Positions 44,864 through 54,812 of a stretch of DNA of 64,000 nucleotides are shown in pieces (within the stretch, counting starts at the first letter, position 1; every line of letters begins with the position of its first letter). Origin of the DNA: Paracoccus indicus. Its GTDB lineage: Bacteria; Pseudomonadota; Alphaproteobacteria; Rhodobacterales; Rhodobacteraceae. The notes below the pieces were generated by a model, which worked only from the letters and a program-made list of their open reading frames with translations, had not been told where the DNA came from and searched no databases. The DNA lies in the NCBI RefSeq assembly GCF_003056335.1, contig NZ_PYWA01000004.1, positions 62,001 through 126,000 on the forward strand, read 5' to 3'. Made by a program: the position numbers and the translations under genes.

Positions 44864-46089
44864 TTCGCGACGCGGGCGTTGCGGTTGGCGATCAGCTTCA
44901 GGCGCAGGGCGTTCAGCTTGATGAAACCCGCCGCGTCTTTCTGATCGTATGCCCCTGCGTCATCCTCGAAGGTCACATGCGCCTCGGAATAGAGCGAGTG
45001 ATCCGACCAGCGGCCCACGCAGGTCGCCATGCCTTTGTAGAGCTTCAGACGGACGGTGCCGCTGACATGTTCCTGCGACTTATCGATGGCCGCCTGCAGC
45101 ATCTCGCGCTCGGGGCTGAACCAGAAGCCGTTGTAGATCAGCTCGGCATAGCGGGGCATCAGGCTGTCCTTGAGATGGCCCGCGCCGCTGTCCAGGGTGA
45201 TCTGCTCGATCCCGCGATGCGCCTCCAGCAGGACGGTGCCGCCGGGGGTTTCATAGATGCCGCGCGACTTCATGCCGACGAAGCGGTTCTCGACGAAGTC
45301 CAGACGACCGATGCCATGCTTGCCGCCCAGCTCGTTCAGCTTGGTCAGGATCGTGGCGGGCGACATCGCCTCACCGTTGATGGCGACCGCATCGCCCTTC
45401 TCGAAGGTCACTTCGATGAATTCGGGCGTGTCGGGCGCATCTTCGGGGTTCACGGTGCGCTGATAGACGTAGTCGGGCGCGGCCTCGGCGGGGTTTTCCA
45501 GCGCCTTGCCCTCGCTGCTGGTGTGCAGCAGGTTCGCATCCACGCTGAAGGGCGCCTCGCCGCGCTTGTCCTTGGCAATCGGGATCTGGTTCTTTTCCGC
45601 GAATTCGATCAGCTTGGTGCGGCTGGACAAGTCCCATTCACGCCAAGGCGCGATGACCTTGATGGCGGGGTCCAACGCATAGGCCGACAGCTCGAACCGG
45701 ACCTGGTCGTTGCCCTTGCCCGTCGCGCCATGCGCCACGGCATCAGCACCGTGCTGCTGCGCCAGTTCGACCAACCGCTTCGAGATCAGCGGCCGCGCGA
45801 TCGAGGTGCCCAGCAGGTACAGCCCCTCGTAGAGCGCATTGGCGCGGAACATCGGGAAGACGAAATCGCGGACGAATTCCTCGCGCAGATCCTCGATATG
45901 GATGTTCTCGGGGGCGATGCCCAGCAGCTCCGCCTTGGCGCGGGCAGGCTCCAGTTCCTCGCCTTGGCCCAGATCGGCGGTAAAGGTCACGACCTCGCAG
46001 CCGTATTCGGTCTGAAGCCACTTCAGGATGATCGAGGTGTCCAGCCCACCCGAGTAGGCAAGGACGACTTTTTTCGGCGCGTCGGTCAT
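44860..46089 (-). CDS. argG: Argininosuccinate synthase
   Basis: Joins citrulline and aspartate with ATP in arginine biosynthesis (409 aa). The N-terminal ATP-pyrophosphatase motif is [46 protein letters not shown] and [17 protein letters not shown] follow in the family order. It is a cytoplasmic homotetramer in characterised enzymes. It is the first gene of a two-gene unit with mog, and divergent from a membrane protein gene 105 bases away. No ARG box could be confirmed by eye. Confidence 0.97.
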   Translation of the reverse strand: MTDAPKKVVLAYSGGLDTSIILKWLQTEYGCEVVTFTADLGQGEELEPARAKAELLGIAPENIHIEDLREEFVRDFVFPMFRANALYEGLYLLGTSIARPLISKRLVELAQQHGADAVAHGATGKGNDQVRFELSAYALDPAIKVIAPWREWDLSSRTKLIEFAEKNQIPIAKDKRGEAPFSVDANLLHTSSEGKALENPAEAAPDYVYQRTVNPEDAPDTPEFIEVTFEKGDAVAINGEAMSPATILTKLNELGGKHGIGRLDFVENRFVGMKSRGIYETPGGTVLLEAHRGIEQITLDSGAGHLKDSLMPRYAELIYNGFWFSPEREMLQAAIDKSQEHVSGTVRLKLYKGMATCVGRWSDHSLYSEAHVTFEDDAGAYDQKDAAGFIKLNALRLKLIANRNARVAK

Positions 46090-46194
46090 GCGGTTAACCC
46101 TTCATCGAATTTTCGCAGGGAATACGGCGTTCCGCGCGTTGTCACAAGGGTTTGACACCGATTAGGGTCCGACAGCATTCATTCAGGTGATTTC

Positions 46195-46938
46195 ATGCTG
46201 GTATTTCGACTTTTGCGCCATTCGGTGCTGATGCTTCTTGATGCACGTCTTGCTGTCGCGCGAATGTCGCTTCCCTATCTTCTGGTCATATCGGCATCAC
46301 AGTTCGCGGGGTTGGCAGGACAAGGTCGCGCGTTACAGCCCGGCAATAGTGCAATGACCCTGCCAATGGTGCTGATTGCGGCGTTGCTGTTCCTGGCGCT
46401 GGCCGTGTCGTGGCACCGGCATGTGCTGTTGGGCGATGCGCCGCGGCTGGTCGCGCCAAGGCGGGGATGGCAGATGCTGTCCTATCAAGGGACGGCCGTC
46501 CTGATCGCGCTGGCCTTTATCCCGCCCGTCATGATCACATCGGCCTTGATTGGCATATCGTTTGCGCAGCTGTCGCAGATGGGCGACACGCTGTGGCTGC
46601 CCTTCATGCTGGTGATCCTGTTCTATGTGCTGGCGAATGCCATAGTCATGCGGCTATGCGTCGCCCTGCCGGGGGCCGCGCTACGATCGGTTCGCCCGAT
46701 CAGGACCGCATGGCGCGCGACGCGGGGCCATGCTGGCAGCTTCCTGCTGCTGGCGGCCCTTGCCATGGTCGCGCAGGCGGCAATGCCGCTGTTGCCGGCG
46801 GCGGTGATATCGCGAACGGGGTCGGTCACAGCGGCGCTTGCGACAGGCGTGGTGGTCTCATGGGCGGCCGCATTGCTGGCGCTGTCGCTGCTGACCACGA
46901 TGTGGGGGTATTTCGTCGAAGGGCGCGATCTGCGCTGA
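46195..46938 (+). CDS. Multi-pass membrane protein of unknown function
   Basis: A 247-residue protein with about six predicted membrane helices (around residues 22-40, 55-75, 95-125, 137-160, 180-202 and 212-236). There are short basic loops and an APRRGWQMLSY stretch. I do not recognise a family with confidence, though the layout is reminiscent of small YciC/DUF975-like membrane proteins. It has a TTGACA-like box at 46152-46157. ilvA starts 40 bases after its stop, so the two may be co-transcribed. Base composition seems slightly less GC-rich than that of its neighbours. Confidence 0.72.
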   Translation: MLVFRLLRHSVLMLLDARLAVARMSLPYLLVISASQFAGLAGQGRALQPGNSAMTLPMVLIAALLFLALAVSWHRHVLLGDAPRLVAPRRGWQMLSYQGTAVLIALAFIPPVMITSALIGISFAQLSQMGDTLWLPFMLVILFYVLANAIVMRLCVALPGAALRSVRPIRTAWRATRGHAGSFLLLAALAMVAQAAMPLLPAAVISRTGSVTAALATGVVVSWAAALLALSLLTTMWGYFVEGRDLR

Positions 46939-46978
46939 ACCCTTGCCAATTGGGCGCATTCGCGGCATTGGCGAGGGC

Positions 46979-48217
46979 ATGGAAAACTTTGTCGCCTCCG
47001 TCCGTCTGGCCGAGGCCGCGCTTCGCGACCTGTTCGAGCCTACCCCGTTGCAGCGCAACGACCACCTGTCCGCCAAGTTCGGCGCCGACATCTGGCTCAA
47101 GCGCGAGGATCTGACGCCCGTGCGCAGCTACAAGCTGCGCGGCGCCTTCAATGCCATGCGCAAGCTGATCGACGATGGTCCCGGCCATTTCGTCTGCGCC
47201 AGCGCGGGCAATCACGCGCAGGGCGTGGCCTTCGCCTGCCGCCATTTCGGCGCGCGCGGCACGATCTTCATGCCCGTGACCACGCCGCAGCAGAAGATCG
47301 ACAAGACCAAGATCTTCGGCGGCGATGCCATCAAGGTCGTGCTGACCGGCGATTACTTCGACCAGACGCTGGCCGCGGCCCAGGCCTTCTGCACCGATGA
47401 GGGCGCACAGTTCCTCTCGCCCTTCGACGCCTCCGACGTAATCGAGGGACAGGCGACGGTAGGGCTGGAAATGCTGGCCCAGCTGGGCCGCGCGCCCGAT
47501 CTGGTGGTCCTGCCCGTGGGCGGCGGCGGCCTCTCGGCGGGCGTCACGACCTATCTGCGGACCGAGGCCCCCGACACGCGCTTCGCCTTTGCCGAACCGC
47601 TTGGCGGGGCCAGCCTTCAGGCGGCGCTGCGTCAGGGTGCGCCCGTGGCCCTGCCCGCCGTCGACAGCTTCGTCGATGGCGCGGCCGTGGCCCGCATCGG
47701 CGCCCTGCCCTTCGAGGCCCTGTCGCGCTTTTCCCCCGATGACGTCCATCTGGCCCCCGAAGACCGCATCTGCCGCACCATGCTGGAAATGCTGAACACC
47801 GAAGGCGTCGTTCTGGAACCCGCAGGCGCCCTAGCCCTGGACGTGCTGGAGGATCTGGGCGATCTGACCGGTAAGACCGTCATCTGCGTCTGTTCGGGCG
47901 GCAATTTCGACTTCGAGCGTCTGCCCGAGGTCAAGGAACGTGCCCAACGCTATCAGGGCGTGAAGAAATACTTCATCCTGCGCATGCCGCAGCGCCCCGG
48001 TGCATTGCGCGATTTCCTGGAGATGCTGGGACCCGATGACGACATCGCGCGCTTCGAATACCTGAAAAAATCGGCGCGGAACTTCGGCTCGGTCCTGATC
48101 GGGATCGAGACCTCGCAGCCGGCGAACCTGTCGTCGCTGATGGCGCGGCTGGAACAGGGCGGTTTCGCTTATCGCGACATCACCAACGACCAGATCCTGT
48201 CGGAATTCCTGGTATGA
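46979..48217 (+). CDS. ilvA: Threonine ammonia-lyase
   Basis: PLP enzyme converting threonine to 2-oxobutyrate, the first step of isoleucine synthesis (412 aa). The PLP lysine is Lys52 in SYKLRGAFNAM. SAGNHAQGVAF and the phosphate-binding GGGGLSAG are present. A C-terminal ACT-like domain begins at KYFILRMPQRPGALRDFL, giving one regulatory module rather than the two of E. coli IlvA. It could be biosynthetic or catabolic. The ATG at 46979 is used; the in-frame upstream start near 46943 adds unrelated residues. A strong hairpin follows. Confidence 0.92.
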   Translation: MENFVASVRLAEAALRDLFEPTPLQRNDHLSAKFGADIWLKREDLTPVRSYKLRGAFNAMRKLIDDGPGHFVCASAGNHAQGVAFACRHFGARGTIFMPVTTPQQKIDKTKIFGGDAIKVVLTGDYFDQTLAAAQAFCTDEGAQFLSPFDASDVIEGQATVGLEMLAQLGRAPDLVVLPVGGGGLSAGVTTYLRTEAPDTRFAFAEPLGGASLQAALRQGAPVALPAVDSFVDGAAVARIGALPFEALSRFSPDDVHLAPEDRICRTMLEMLNTEGVVLEPAGALALDVLEDLGDLTGKTVICVCSGGNFDFERLPEVKERAQRYQGVKKYFILRMPQRPGALRDFLEMLGPDDDIARFEYLKKSARNFGSVLIGIETSQPANLSSLMARLEQGGFAYRDITNDQILSEFLV

Positions 48218-48223
48218 GGATTT

Positions 48224-48246
48224 CCGCCCCCGGTCCCCGGGGGCGG
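48224..48246 (+). terminator. Strong hairpin after ilvA
   Basis: Perfect 10-bp GC stem (48224-48233 with 48237-48246, 3-base loop), 7 bases past the stop. There is no T tract. It may act as a terminator with Rho or as an mRNA end protector. Confidence 0.5.
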
Positions 48247-48319
48247 GCTGCGAAAAGTTAAGCGCGCATCGCGGCCCGCCTTTACCGTCTGTTTACGACC
48301 AAGGCGCTAGACAGGGCGC

Positions 48320-49612
48320 ATGAAAGCCGCGAATCTCTCCCTCTCTGACCAGGATGACAGCCAGCACAAGGTGCATCGGCTGGCGCTGCTGGTGGAAGAC
48401 AACCCCGATCACCGCCTGCCCATCGCGGCGGTGCTGGAGGGGCGCGGCTATACCGTCGTGCAATCCGCCTCGGGCGAAGATGCGCTGCGGCTGTGCCGGG
48501 ACCTGACGCCGGACCTGGTCCTGTCGGATTGGGATCTGCCCGGCATCTCGGGGCTGGAGTTCTGCCAAGCCTTTCGCAAGCTGGAACGGTCGTCCTACGG
48601 GTATTTCGTGCTTCTGACCACGACGGGTGATCGGCAGGCGCTGGACGCGGGACTGCAGGCGGGGGTGGACGACTTTCTGTCGATGCCGGTCGTGGCGCAG
48701 GAACTGCTGGCCCGCATCGCCGCCGCCGAACGCATCCTGCGCGTGGAAGACGAACTGCGCGCCAGCAACACCCAGCTTCAGCAGGCGCTTGATCAGCTGA
48801 ACGAGACTCAGGCCGCGATCGAACGCGACCTGCGCGAGGCGCGCAAGCTGCAGCAGGGACTGGTGCGCGAACGATCGGGCCGCTTCGGCAAGGCCGAGAT
48901 CAGCCTGCTGCTGCGCCCCGCCGGTCACATCGGCGGCGATCTGGTCGGCTTCTTCCCGATCAACAGCGAACGCGTGGGCATCTATGCGCTGGACGTGTCG
49001 GGGCATGGCGTGACGGCGGCGCTGCTGACCGCGCAGCTGTCGGTGCATCTGTCGGGGTCGTCGGATCAGAACGTGGCGCTGCGCGGCGCGCAATCCGGGG
49101 GTGAGGCTGTCGGCCCCGGTGCGCTGGCCCGCTTCTTCAACAACATGATGCTGGAGGAGATGAACACCGACAGCTATTTCACCATGATCTTCGCCGAGCT
49201 GAACCACAGCACCGGCGCGCTGAGCATGGTGCAGGCGGGCCACCCCCACCCGGTGCTGCAACGCGCGGACGGCAGCATCATCCACCTGGGTCAGGGCGGC
49301 ATGCCCGTCGGCGTCTTCGAGAACCCCGTCTTCGACGAGATCGAGGTCCAGCTGCTGCCGGGCGACCGGCTGCTGATCGCCTCGGACGGGCTGACCGAGG
49401 CCACGACCCCCAACGGCCAGCAGTTGGGGAATGAGGGGCTGGAGGCGATACTGCGCACTAACGCCTTCCTCAAGGGGCATCCCTTCCTGGAATCCATGGC
49501 ATGGTCGGTGTCGGAATATTGCCGGGGCGAACGTCAGGACGACATCTCTGCCGTGCTTTTGGAAATCCGCGAGGATGCACAGCTGGTGCGCCTGCCCCGC
49601 AAGTCGCGCTAG
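48320..49612 (+). CDS. Response regulator with PP2C-type (RsbU/SpoIIE) phosphatase output
   Basis: A signalling protein of 430 residues: receiver domain (~20-135), short coiled coil (~137-185), and serine phosphatase domain (~190-418). In the receiver the acidic pair is Glu26-Asp27, the phosphoacceptor Asp70 (LSDWDLPG) and the switch Thr101. The lysine normally found in the DDFLSKP position is Met122 (DDFLSMPV). The phosphatase metal-binding acids are present in GGDLVG, DVSGHG, DGLTEA and DDISAV. Such proteins usually control an anti-sigma antagonist; none is adjacent. It ends in CTAG shared with the convergent NUDIX gene. Expected to be cytoplasmic. Confidence 0.92.
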   Translation: MKAANLSLSDQDDSQHKVHRLALLVEDNPDHRLPIAAVLEGRGYTVVQSASGEDALRLCRDLTPDLVLSDWDLPGISGLEFCQAFRKLERSSYGYFVLLTTTGDRQALDAGLQAGVDDFLSMPVVAQELLARIAAAERILRVEDELRASNTQLQQALDQLNETQAAIERDLREARKLQQGLVRERSGRFGKAEISLLLRPAGHIGGDLVGFFPINSERVGIYALDVSGHGVTAALLTAQLSVHLSGSSDQNVALRGAQSGGEAVGPGALARFFNNMMLEEMNTDSYFTMIFAELNHSTGALSMVQAGHPHPVLQRADGSIIHLGQGGMPVGVFENPVFDEIEVQLLPGDRLLIASDGLTEATTPNGQQLGNEGLEAILRTNAFLKGHPFLESMAWSVSEYCRGERQDDISAVLLEIREDAQLVRLPRKSR

Positions 49613-50061
49613 GCCCGCCCGCCCAGGTCCAGCCACCTGCGGACCGCGTGGCGCGATCCAGGATCGACCAGAAGATCCAGCGCGCGCGCGGGCGTGACCC
49701 AATGCGCGCTGTGGCCCGGCTCGGACGGCTGGCCGCGCTGCAACGTCGGTCGCCCCTGCCAGATCGAACACAACTTTTCGGCGTGGAAATCATAGTCCGG
49801 CATCCAGCAGAAGCGCCGATAGTCGCAGAGGTGACGGGGCGCGGCGATGCCCCAACCCGTCTCCTCGAAGACCTCGCGGTGCAGGGCGGCGATGGATGAT
49901 TCGCCCGCATCCACGCCCCCGCCCGGCAGCTGGTATTCCGGCACCGGCGCGCGCTGGAATGTCAGCAGCATCAGCCCGTTGCGGACCAGAATGCCATAGG
50001 CACCGGGGCGGCGGCGATAGCGGATGCCGGGGATGGGCGGCTTTCCGAAACGCGGAATCAT
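49609..50061 (-). CDS. NUDIX hydrolase
   Basis: A 150-residue nucleoside-diphosphate-linked hydrolase. The NUDIX box is GGGVDAGESSIAALHREVFEETG, quoted here in two parts: GGVDAGES and REVFEETGWG. The N terminus GAYGILVRNGLMLL forms the usual first strands. The substrate is not predictable from this. Its stop TAG comes from CTAG at 49609-49612, shared with the convergent response regulator gene. It is divergent from hslO. Confidence 0.92.
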   Translation of the reverse strand: MIPRFGKPPIPGIRYRRRPGAYGILVRNGLMLLTFQRAPVPEYQLPGGGVDAGESSIAALHREVFEETGWGIAAPRHLCDYRRFCWMPDYDFHAEKLCSIWQGRPTLQRGQPSEPGHSAHWVTPARALDLLVDPGSRHAVRRWLDLGGRA

Positions 50062-50204
50062 CGTTCACCTGTCTGTTGCCTGTCGCGCGTATCCTGCAAC
50101 GGCGACGGGCGAAAGTCGCCCCCTTGGGATCGGCGCAAAAACCCCTATATTGGGCGCAACCGGGCCCGCCATGGGCGGCGCCGCTGCCACTTCAAGGATC
50201 AATG

Positions 50205-51227
50205 ATGAACGACATCAACCAGATAGCCTGGGACGACACGATTTTGCCATTCCAGTTGGACCGCTCGGACATCCGGGGGCGCGTCGCGCGTCTTGACGGG
50301 GTGCTGGACCATATCCTGACGCGCCACGACTATCCGCCCGTCGTCAGCGCCCTGGTGGCCGAGGTCGCCCTGCTGGCCGCGCTGATCGGCCCGACCGTCA
50401 AGCTGCGCTGGAAGCTGAGCCTGCAGGTCCGCGGCAATGGCGCCGTGCGCACCATCGCCGCCGACTACTTTGCCCCCGCGGCCGACGGCCAGCCCGCCCG
50501 CATCCGTGCCTGGGCCAGCTTCGATGCCGACCGCCTGGACAACCGTCCCGCCTTCGACCAGATCGGCGAGGGGTATTTCGCCATCCTGATCGACCAGGGT
50601 TCGGGCAGCACCCCCTATCAGGGCATCACGCCCTTGGCGGGCGGGTCGCTGTCGGCCTGTGCGCAGACCTATTTCGCGCAGTCCGAACAGCTGCCGACGC
50701 GCTTCCAGCTGGCCTCGGGGCTGTCGCAATCCAGCGGTCAGACGGCCGGCTGGCGGGCGGGCGGCGTCATGCTGCAGACCCTGCCCGCCCAGCAGATGAA
50801 CGTGGCCGATGGCGGCAGCGGCGAAGGCGGCCTGATCGAGGCTGCCGACATCCTGCAGGGCGCCGAATCGGAAAACTGGAACCGCGCCAACATCTTGCTG
50901 GACACGGTCGAGACGCTGGAGCTGATCGGCCCGACCGTCGGCCCCACCGACCTGCTGCTGCGCCTGTTCCACGAGGAAACCCCTCGCGTGCATGAACCCC
51001 AGCCGGTCAAGTTCGGCTGTTCCTGCACGGCCGACCGCGTGCGTGACACTCTGTCGATCTATTCGGCCAAGGACATCACGCATATGACCACCGAGGAAGG
51101 CACCGTCACCGCCGATTGCCAGTTCTGCGGCGCGCATTACGTCTTCGACCCGCGCTCGTTGGGTTTCGAGGCCGAGATCGACGCCGAGGGCAATCCCCTG
51201 CCGCCCAAGGACAAGGCCGCCGAGTGA
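50205..51227 (+). CDS. hslO: Redox-regulated chaperone Hsp33
   Basis: Holdase chaperone activated by oxidative unfolding (340 aa). The C-terminal zinc switch is CSC followed about 60 residues later by CQFC, the conserved CxC...CxxC set. The N-terminal chaperone domain has ALIGPTVKLRWKLSLQVRG. Two ATGs are adjacent (50202 and 50205). The AAGGA at 50194-50198 is spaced 3 bases from the first and 6 from the second, so the second is used. The stop overlaps the following GTG start, opening a five-gene coupled operon. Confidence 0.94.
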   Translation: MNDINQIAWDDTILPFQLDRSDIRGRVARLDGVLDHILTRHDYPPVVSALVAEVALLAALIGPTVKLRWKLSLQVRGNGAVRTIAADYFAPAADGQPARIRAWASFDADRLDNRPAFDQIGEGYFAILIDQGSGSTPYQGITPLAGGSLSACAQTYFAQSEQLPTRFQLASGLSQSSGQTAGWRAGGVMLQTLPAQQMNVADGGSGEGGLIEAADILQGAESENWNRANILLDTVETLELIGPTVGPTDLLLRLFHEETPRVHEPQPVKFGCSCTADRVRDTLSIYSAKDITHMTTEEGTVTADCQFCGAHYVFDPRSLGFEAEIDAEGNPLPPKDKAAE

Positions 51228-51817
51228 GCGTCGAGTGGTCCGAAAAACGCTTGTCCCAAGCGCTGCGCAATGCGGCGGGGGCAAGTTCGGACTTTGATCT
51301 GAACCCCGGCGTGGCGCCGCCCGATACACCATTGCGGCCCGCGGGCGTGCTGGCAGCCTTTCATGCCGACGACGGGCGGCTGGTCCTGACCAAGCGCGCA
51401 TCCGGCCTGCGCCACCATCCGGGGCAGATCGCCCTGCCCGGCGGCAAGGTCGATCCCGGCGACGCGGATGCCGTGGCCGCCGCCCTGCGCGAGGCGCATG
51501 AAGAGGTCGGCCTTGCCCCCGCACAGGCCCGCGTGCTGGGATGCCTGCCGCCCCATCGCACCGTGACCGGCTTTCAGATCACCCCCGTCATCGCCATCAT
51601 CGATGGCCCCTTCACCCCCATCCCCGAAGAGGGCGAGGTGCAGGAGGCCTTCACCCTGCCCTTCCGCCATATCGCCAACGCCGCCAGCTATCGCATTGAA
51701 AGGCGGCGGTGGCGCGGCGGTTGGCGCAGCTTTCATGCCGCGCCGTTCGGGCCCTATTACCTCTGGGGGGCGACCGCCCGTATCCTGCTGAACCTGGCCC
51801 AGGGGTTCAGGGCGTGA
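51224..51817 (+). CDS. CoA pyrophosphatase-like NUDIX hydrolase (NudL type)
   Basis: A 197-residue NUDIX protein with the NudL/CoAse signature: LTKRASGLRHHPGQIALPGG before a NUDIX box GGKVDPGDAD...REAHEEVGL. In this subfamily the first acidic position is often Asp, as here. It probably cleaves coenzyme A or its derivatives to phosphopantetheine and 3',5'-ADP. The start is a GTG at 51224 overlapping the hslO stop (GTGA). The stop overlaps the cca start by one base (TGATG). Confidence 0.9.
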   Translation: MSVEWSEKRLSQALRNAAGASSDFDLNPGVAPPDTPLRPAGVLAAFHADDGRLVLTKRASGLRHHPGQIALPGGKVDPGDADAVAAALREAHEEVGLAPAQARVLGCLPPHRTVTGFQITPVIAIIDGPFTPIPEEGEVQEAFTLPFRHIANAASYRIERRRWRGGWRSFHAAPFGPYYLWGATARILLNLAQGFRA

Positions 51818-52971
51818 TGCGGATACCCGACCAGATCATGGCCGATCCCGGCCTGATCCGCGTGATGCGGGCGCTGCATGCGCAGGGGGACCATGCATTT
51901 CTGGTCGGCGGCGTCGTGCGCAACGCTCTGCTGGGTCAGCCGGTCGACGACATAGACATCGCCACCGATGCCACGCCGGATCGGGTCATGGCGCTGGCCC
52001 AGGCGGCGGGTCTTCGTGCGGTGCCCACGGGCATCGATCATGGCACCGTCACGCTGGTCCATGACGGTCGCGGGTATGAGGTCACGACTTTCCGCCGCGA
52101 TGTCGAAACCGATGGCCGCCATGCCGTCGTGGCCTTCACGGAAGACATGGCCCAGGATGCCGCCCGTCGCGACTTCACCATGAACGCGCTCTATGCCGAT
52201 GTCGATGGGCAGGTCATCGACCCGATGGGCGGGCTGGCCGATCTGACCGCCCGCCGCCTGCGCTTCGTGGGCGACCCGGCCCAGCGCATCCGCGAGGATT
52301 ACCTGCGCATCCTGCGCTTCTTCCGTTTCTTCGCACGTTATGGTCAGCATGCAGACCCTGACGCGGTCGCCGCCTGCGCCGCGCATAAGGACGGGCTGAC
52401 CGGCATCGCCCGTGAACGCATCGGGGCGGAAATGCGCAAGCTGCTGGCCGCGACCGATCCGGCACCCTCGGTCGCGCTGATGGCGGATACGGGGGTTCTG
52501 GACCTGCTGCTGCCCGGCGCCGATCCCGCGGCTTTGGAAGCGCTGTTGGCGCATGAGGGCGACCTCCCTCCGTCATGGCCGCGTCGGCTGGCGGCACTGC
52601 ACCCCGAACCCGCCGCCGCATTGCGCCTGTCCAAAACCGAAACCAAGAACCAAGCCGTTCTGCAAACCGCCCTTCGGGAGGACTGGTCGCTGGACCGCGC
52701 CGCCTATCGGCTTGGGGCCGAGATCGGCTGCGATCATGCGATCCTGATGGCCGCGCGGGGCAAGGTGCTGCCGCCCGACTGGCAGGCGCAGATCCAACAG
52801 GCCGCGGAAGCCCGCTTTCCGCTGAAAGCTGCCGATCTGCCCGACCTACAGGGCCCAGCCCTTGGCCACGCCCTGAAAACCGCCGAGGCGGCCTGGATCG
52901 CTTCGGGCTTCGCGCTGCCCGCCCCTGCCCTGATCGACATGGCCAATCTGGCCGGAAAAGAGCCCACATGA
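51817..52971 (+). CDS. cca: CCA-adding tRNA nucleotidyltransferase / polyA polymerase family
   Basis: Adds or repairs the CCA end of tRNA (384 aa). Class II nucleotidyltransferase features: FLVGGVVRNALLGQPVDDID with the catalytic DxD-type acids, RRDFTMNALYAD, and the RIREDYLRILRFFRF segment. The neck motif is ARERIGAEMRKLL. Distinguishing a full CCA enzyme from a polyA polymerase is not possible by eye, but the length favours CCA. It overlaps the ABC exporter start by 4 bases. Confidence 0.9.
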   Translation: MRIPDQIMADPGLIRVMRALHAQGDHAFLVGGVVRNALLGQPVDDIDIATDATPDRVMALAQAAGLRAVPTGIDHGTVTLVHDGRGYEVTTFRRDVETDGRHAVVAFTEDMAQDAARRDFTMNALYADVDGQVIDPMGGLADLTARRLRFVGDPAQRIREDYLRILRFFRFFARYGQHADPDAVAACAAHKDGLTGIARERIGAEMRKLLAATDPAPSVALMADTGVLDLLLPGADPAALEALLAHEGDLPPSWPRRLAALHPEPAAALRLSKTETKNQAVLQTALREDWSLDRAAYRLGAEIGCDHAILMAARGKVLPPDWQAQIQQAAEARFPLKAADLPDLQGPALGHALKTAEAAWIASGFALPAPALIDMANLAGKEPT

Positions 52972-54812
52972 GCCTGCACGCCCGCTTCGGCCGCATGGTC
53001 GATGCCTTCCGCCCCGCCGATGGCGCGCCCCCGCGCAGCCTGATGGCCTTCTTCCGCTGGTGCCTGTCGGGCGCGTGGAAGGGGCTTGGTTTCGCGGCGC
53101 TGACATCGGCGATGGGGGGTGCGGCGGATGTGGTTTCGGCGATGCTGCTGGGTATGGTCGTCGATGCGGTCACCGGCAGCAGCCCCGGAACCTTCTGGAC
53201 GGAAAACTGGGGACTGGTCGCCATCTTTGCGGGCTTCTTCCTGATCCTGCGGCCCGCAATCTTCGGCCTGTCGACGGCCAGCTCCAACGTCATCATCGGG
53301 CCGAACGTCCTGCCCCTTGTACTGTCGCGCTTGCATCGCTGGACGATGGGCCATGCGATCGACTTCTTCGACAACGATTTCGCGGGCCGGCTGGCGCAGA
53401 AGCAGATGCAGACCGCGCGCGCCGTCACCGATGTCGCCAGCGAGGTGGTGAACGTGGTGGCCTTCGCGCTGGCCTCGGTCATCGGGTCGGCTGCCTTCCT
53501 GCTGGCGGTGGATGGCTGGGGGGCGGTGGCGCTGCTGGTCTGGCTGGTGGCCTATTTCGCGCTGATCCGCTTCTTCCTGCCGCGCATCCGGGCGAAATCG
53601 GGGGCGCGGGCCTCGGCGCGGGCCAATGTGACGGGGCAGGTCGTCGATACCATCACCAACATCAAGACCGTCAAGCTGTTCGCCCATGACCGGCACGAGG
53701 ATCAGGTCGCCTTGGGCGCCATGGCCGGTTTCCGCGAACGCGCGCTGGACTTCGGCGTCGTCAGCACCTGGTTCCGCCTGTCGCTGATGATCGTGGCGGG
53801 CATCCTGCCGGTCATCCTGGTGGGCGGCACCATCCTCCTGTGGCGTCAGGGCGCGGCCACGGTGGGCGATGTCGCGGCATCGGGCGCCATCGCCATGCGC
53901 CTGTCGCAGATGACCGGATGGGTCAGCATGGCGCTGATGGGCATGTGGGGCAACATCGGCGAGGTCGAGGACGGCATGCGCACCCTGTCGCCCCCGCACG
54001 GGCTGACCGATGCCCCCGATGCCGTCACGCTGGACCGGGTGCAGGGCCGGATCCGCTTCGACCACGTCGGCTTCGCCTATGGCCGGGACGAGGGCGGGAT
54101 TGAGGATCTGGACCTGACCATCGCCGCCGGAGAAAAGGTCGGCATCGTCGGTGCCTCGGGGGCGGGAAAGTCGACGCTGGTGGCGCTGCTGCTGCGGCTT
54201 TATGACGTCGAACGCGGGGCGGTGCTGCTGGACGGCCACGACCTGCGCCACGTCACGCAGGAAAGCCTGCGCCGCCAGATCGCGATGGTCACGCAGGAGA
54301 CGGCGATGTTCAACCGCTCGGCCCGCGACAACATCCTCTATGGGCGGCCCGATGCCACGCAGGACCAGATCGTCGCGGCGGCAAAGGCGGCCGAGGCGCA
54401 TGATTTCATCCTGTCGTTGCAGGATCATGCCGGGCGCACGGGCTATGACGCGCATCTGGGCGAACGCGGGGTCAAGCTGTCGGGTGGCCAGCGCCAGCGG
54501 ATCGCCCTAGCCCGCGCCTTCCTGAAGGATGCCCCGATCCTGGTCCTGGACGAGGCGACCAGCGCCTTGGACAGCGAAATCGAAGCGCAAGTGCAGGACG
54601 CCCTGACCCGCGCCATGGACGGCAAGACGGTACTGGCCATCGCCCACCGCCTGTCGACCATCGTGGAACTTGACCGCATCCTTGTGATCGAGGATGGACG
54701 CATCGTCGAACAGGGCACGCATGACGCGCTGCTGGCCCGGAACGGCACTTATGCAAGATACTGGATGCGCCAGTCGGGCGGCTTCCTGGGAACGGATGAG
54801 GCCGCCGAATGA
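52968..54812 (+). CDS. ABC exporter half-transporter
   Basis: A 614-residue membrane exporter: an N-terminal cytoplasmic extension (~30 residues), a six-helix permease, and an ATPase with Walker A GASGAGKS, signature KLSGGQ and Walker B ILVLDEATSALD. The tight coupling to cca and the RNA methyltransferase is probably coincidental packing. The substrate is unknown; peptide, lipid or drug export are all possible. It is a second, distinct exporter from the one at 31.4 kb. The ATG overlaps the cca stop (ATGA). Confidence 0.92.
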   Translation: MSLHARFGRMVDAFRPADGAPPRSLMAFFRWCLSGAWKGLGFAALTSAMGGAADVVSAMLLGMVVDAVTGSSPGTFWTENWGLVAIFAGFFLILRPAIFGLSTASSNVIIGPNVLPLVLSRLHRWTMGHAIDFFDNDFAGRLAQKQMQTARAVTDVASEVVNVVAFALASVIGSAAFLLAVDGWGAVALLVWLVAYFALIRFFLPRIRAKSGARASARANVTGQVVDTITNIKTVKLFAHDRHEDQVALGAMAGFRERALDFGVVSTWFRLSLMIVAGILPVILVGGTILLWRQGAATVGDVAASGAIAMRLSQMTGWVSMALMGMWGNIGEVEDGMRTLSPPHGLTDAPDAVTLDRVQGRIRFDHVGFAYGRDEGGIEDLDLTIAAGEKVGIVGASGAGKSTLVALLLRLYDVERGAVLLDGHDLRHVTQESLRRQIAMVTQETAMFNRSARDNILYGRPDATQDQIVAAAKAAEAHDFILSLQDHAGRTGYDAHLGERGVKLSGGQRQRIALARAFLKDAPILVLDEATSALDSEIEAQVQDALTRAMDGKTVLAIAHRLSTIVELDRILVIEDGRIVEQGTHDALLARNGTYARYWMRQSGGFLGTDEAAE

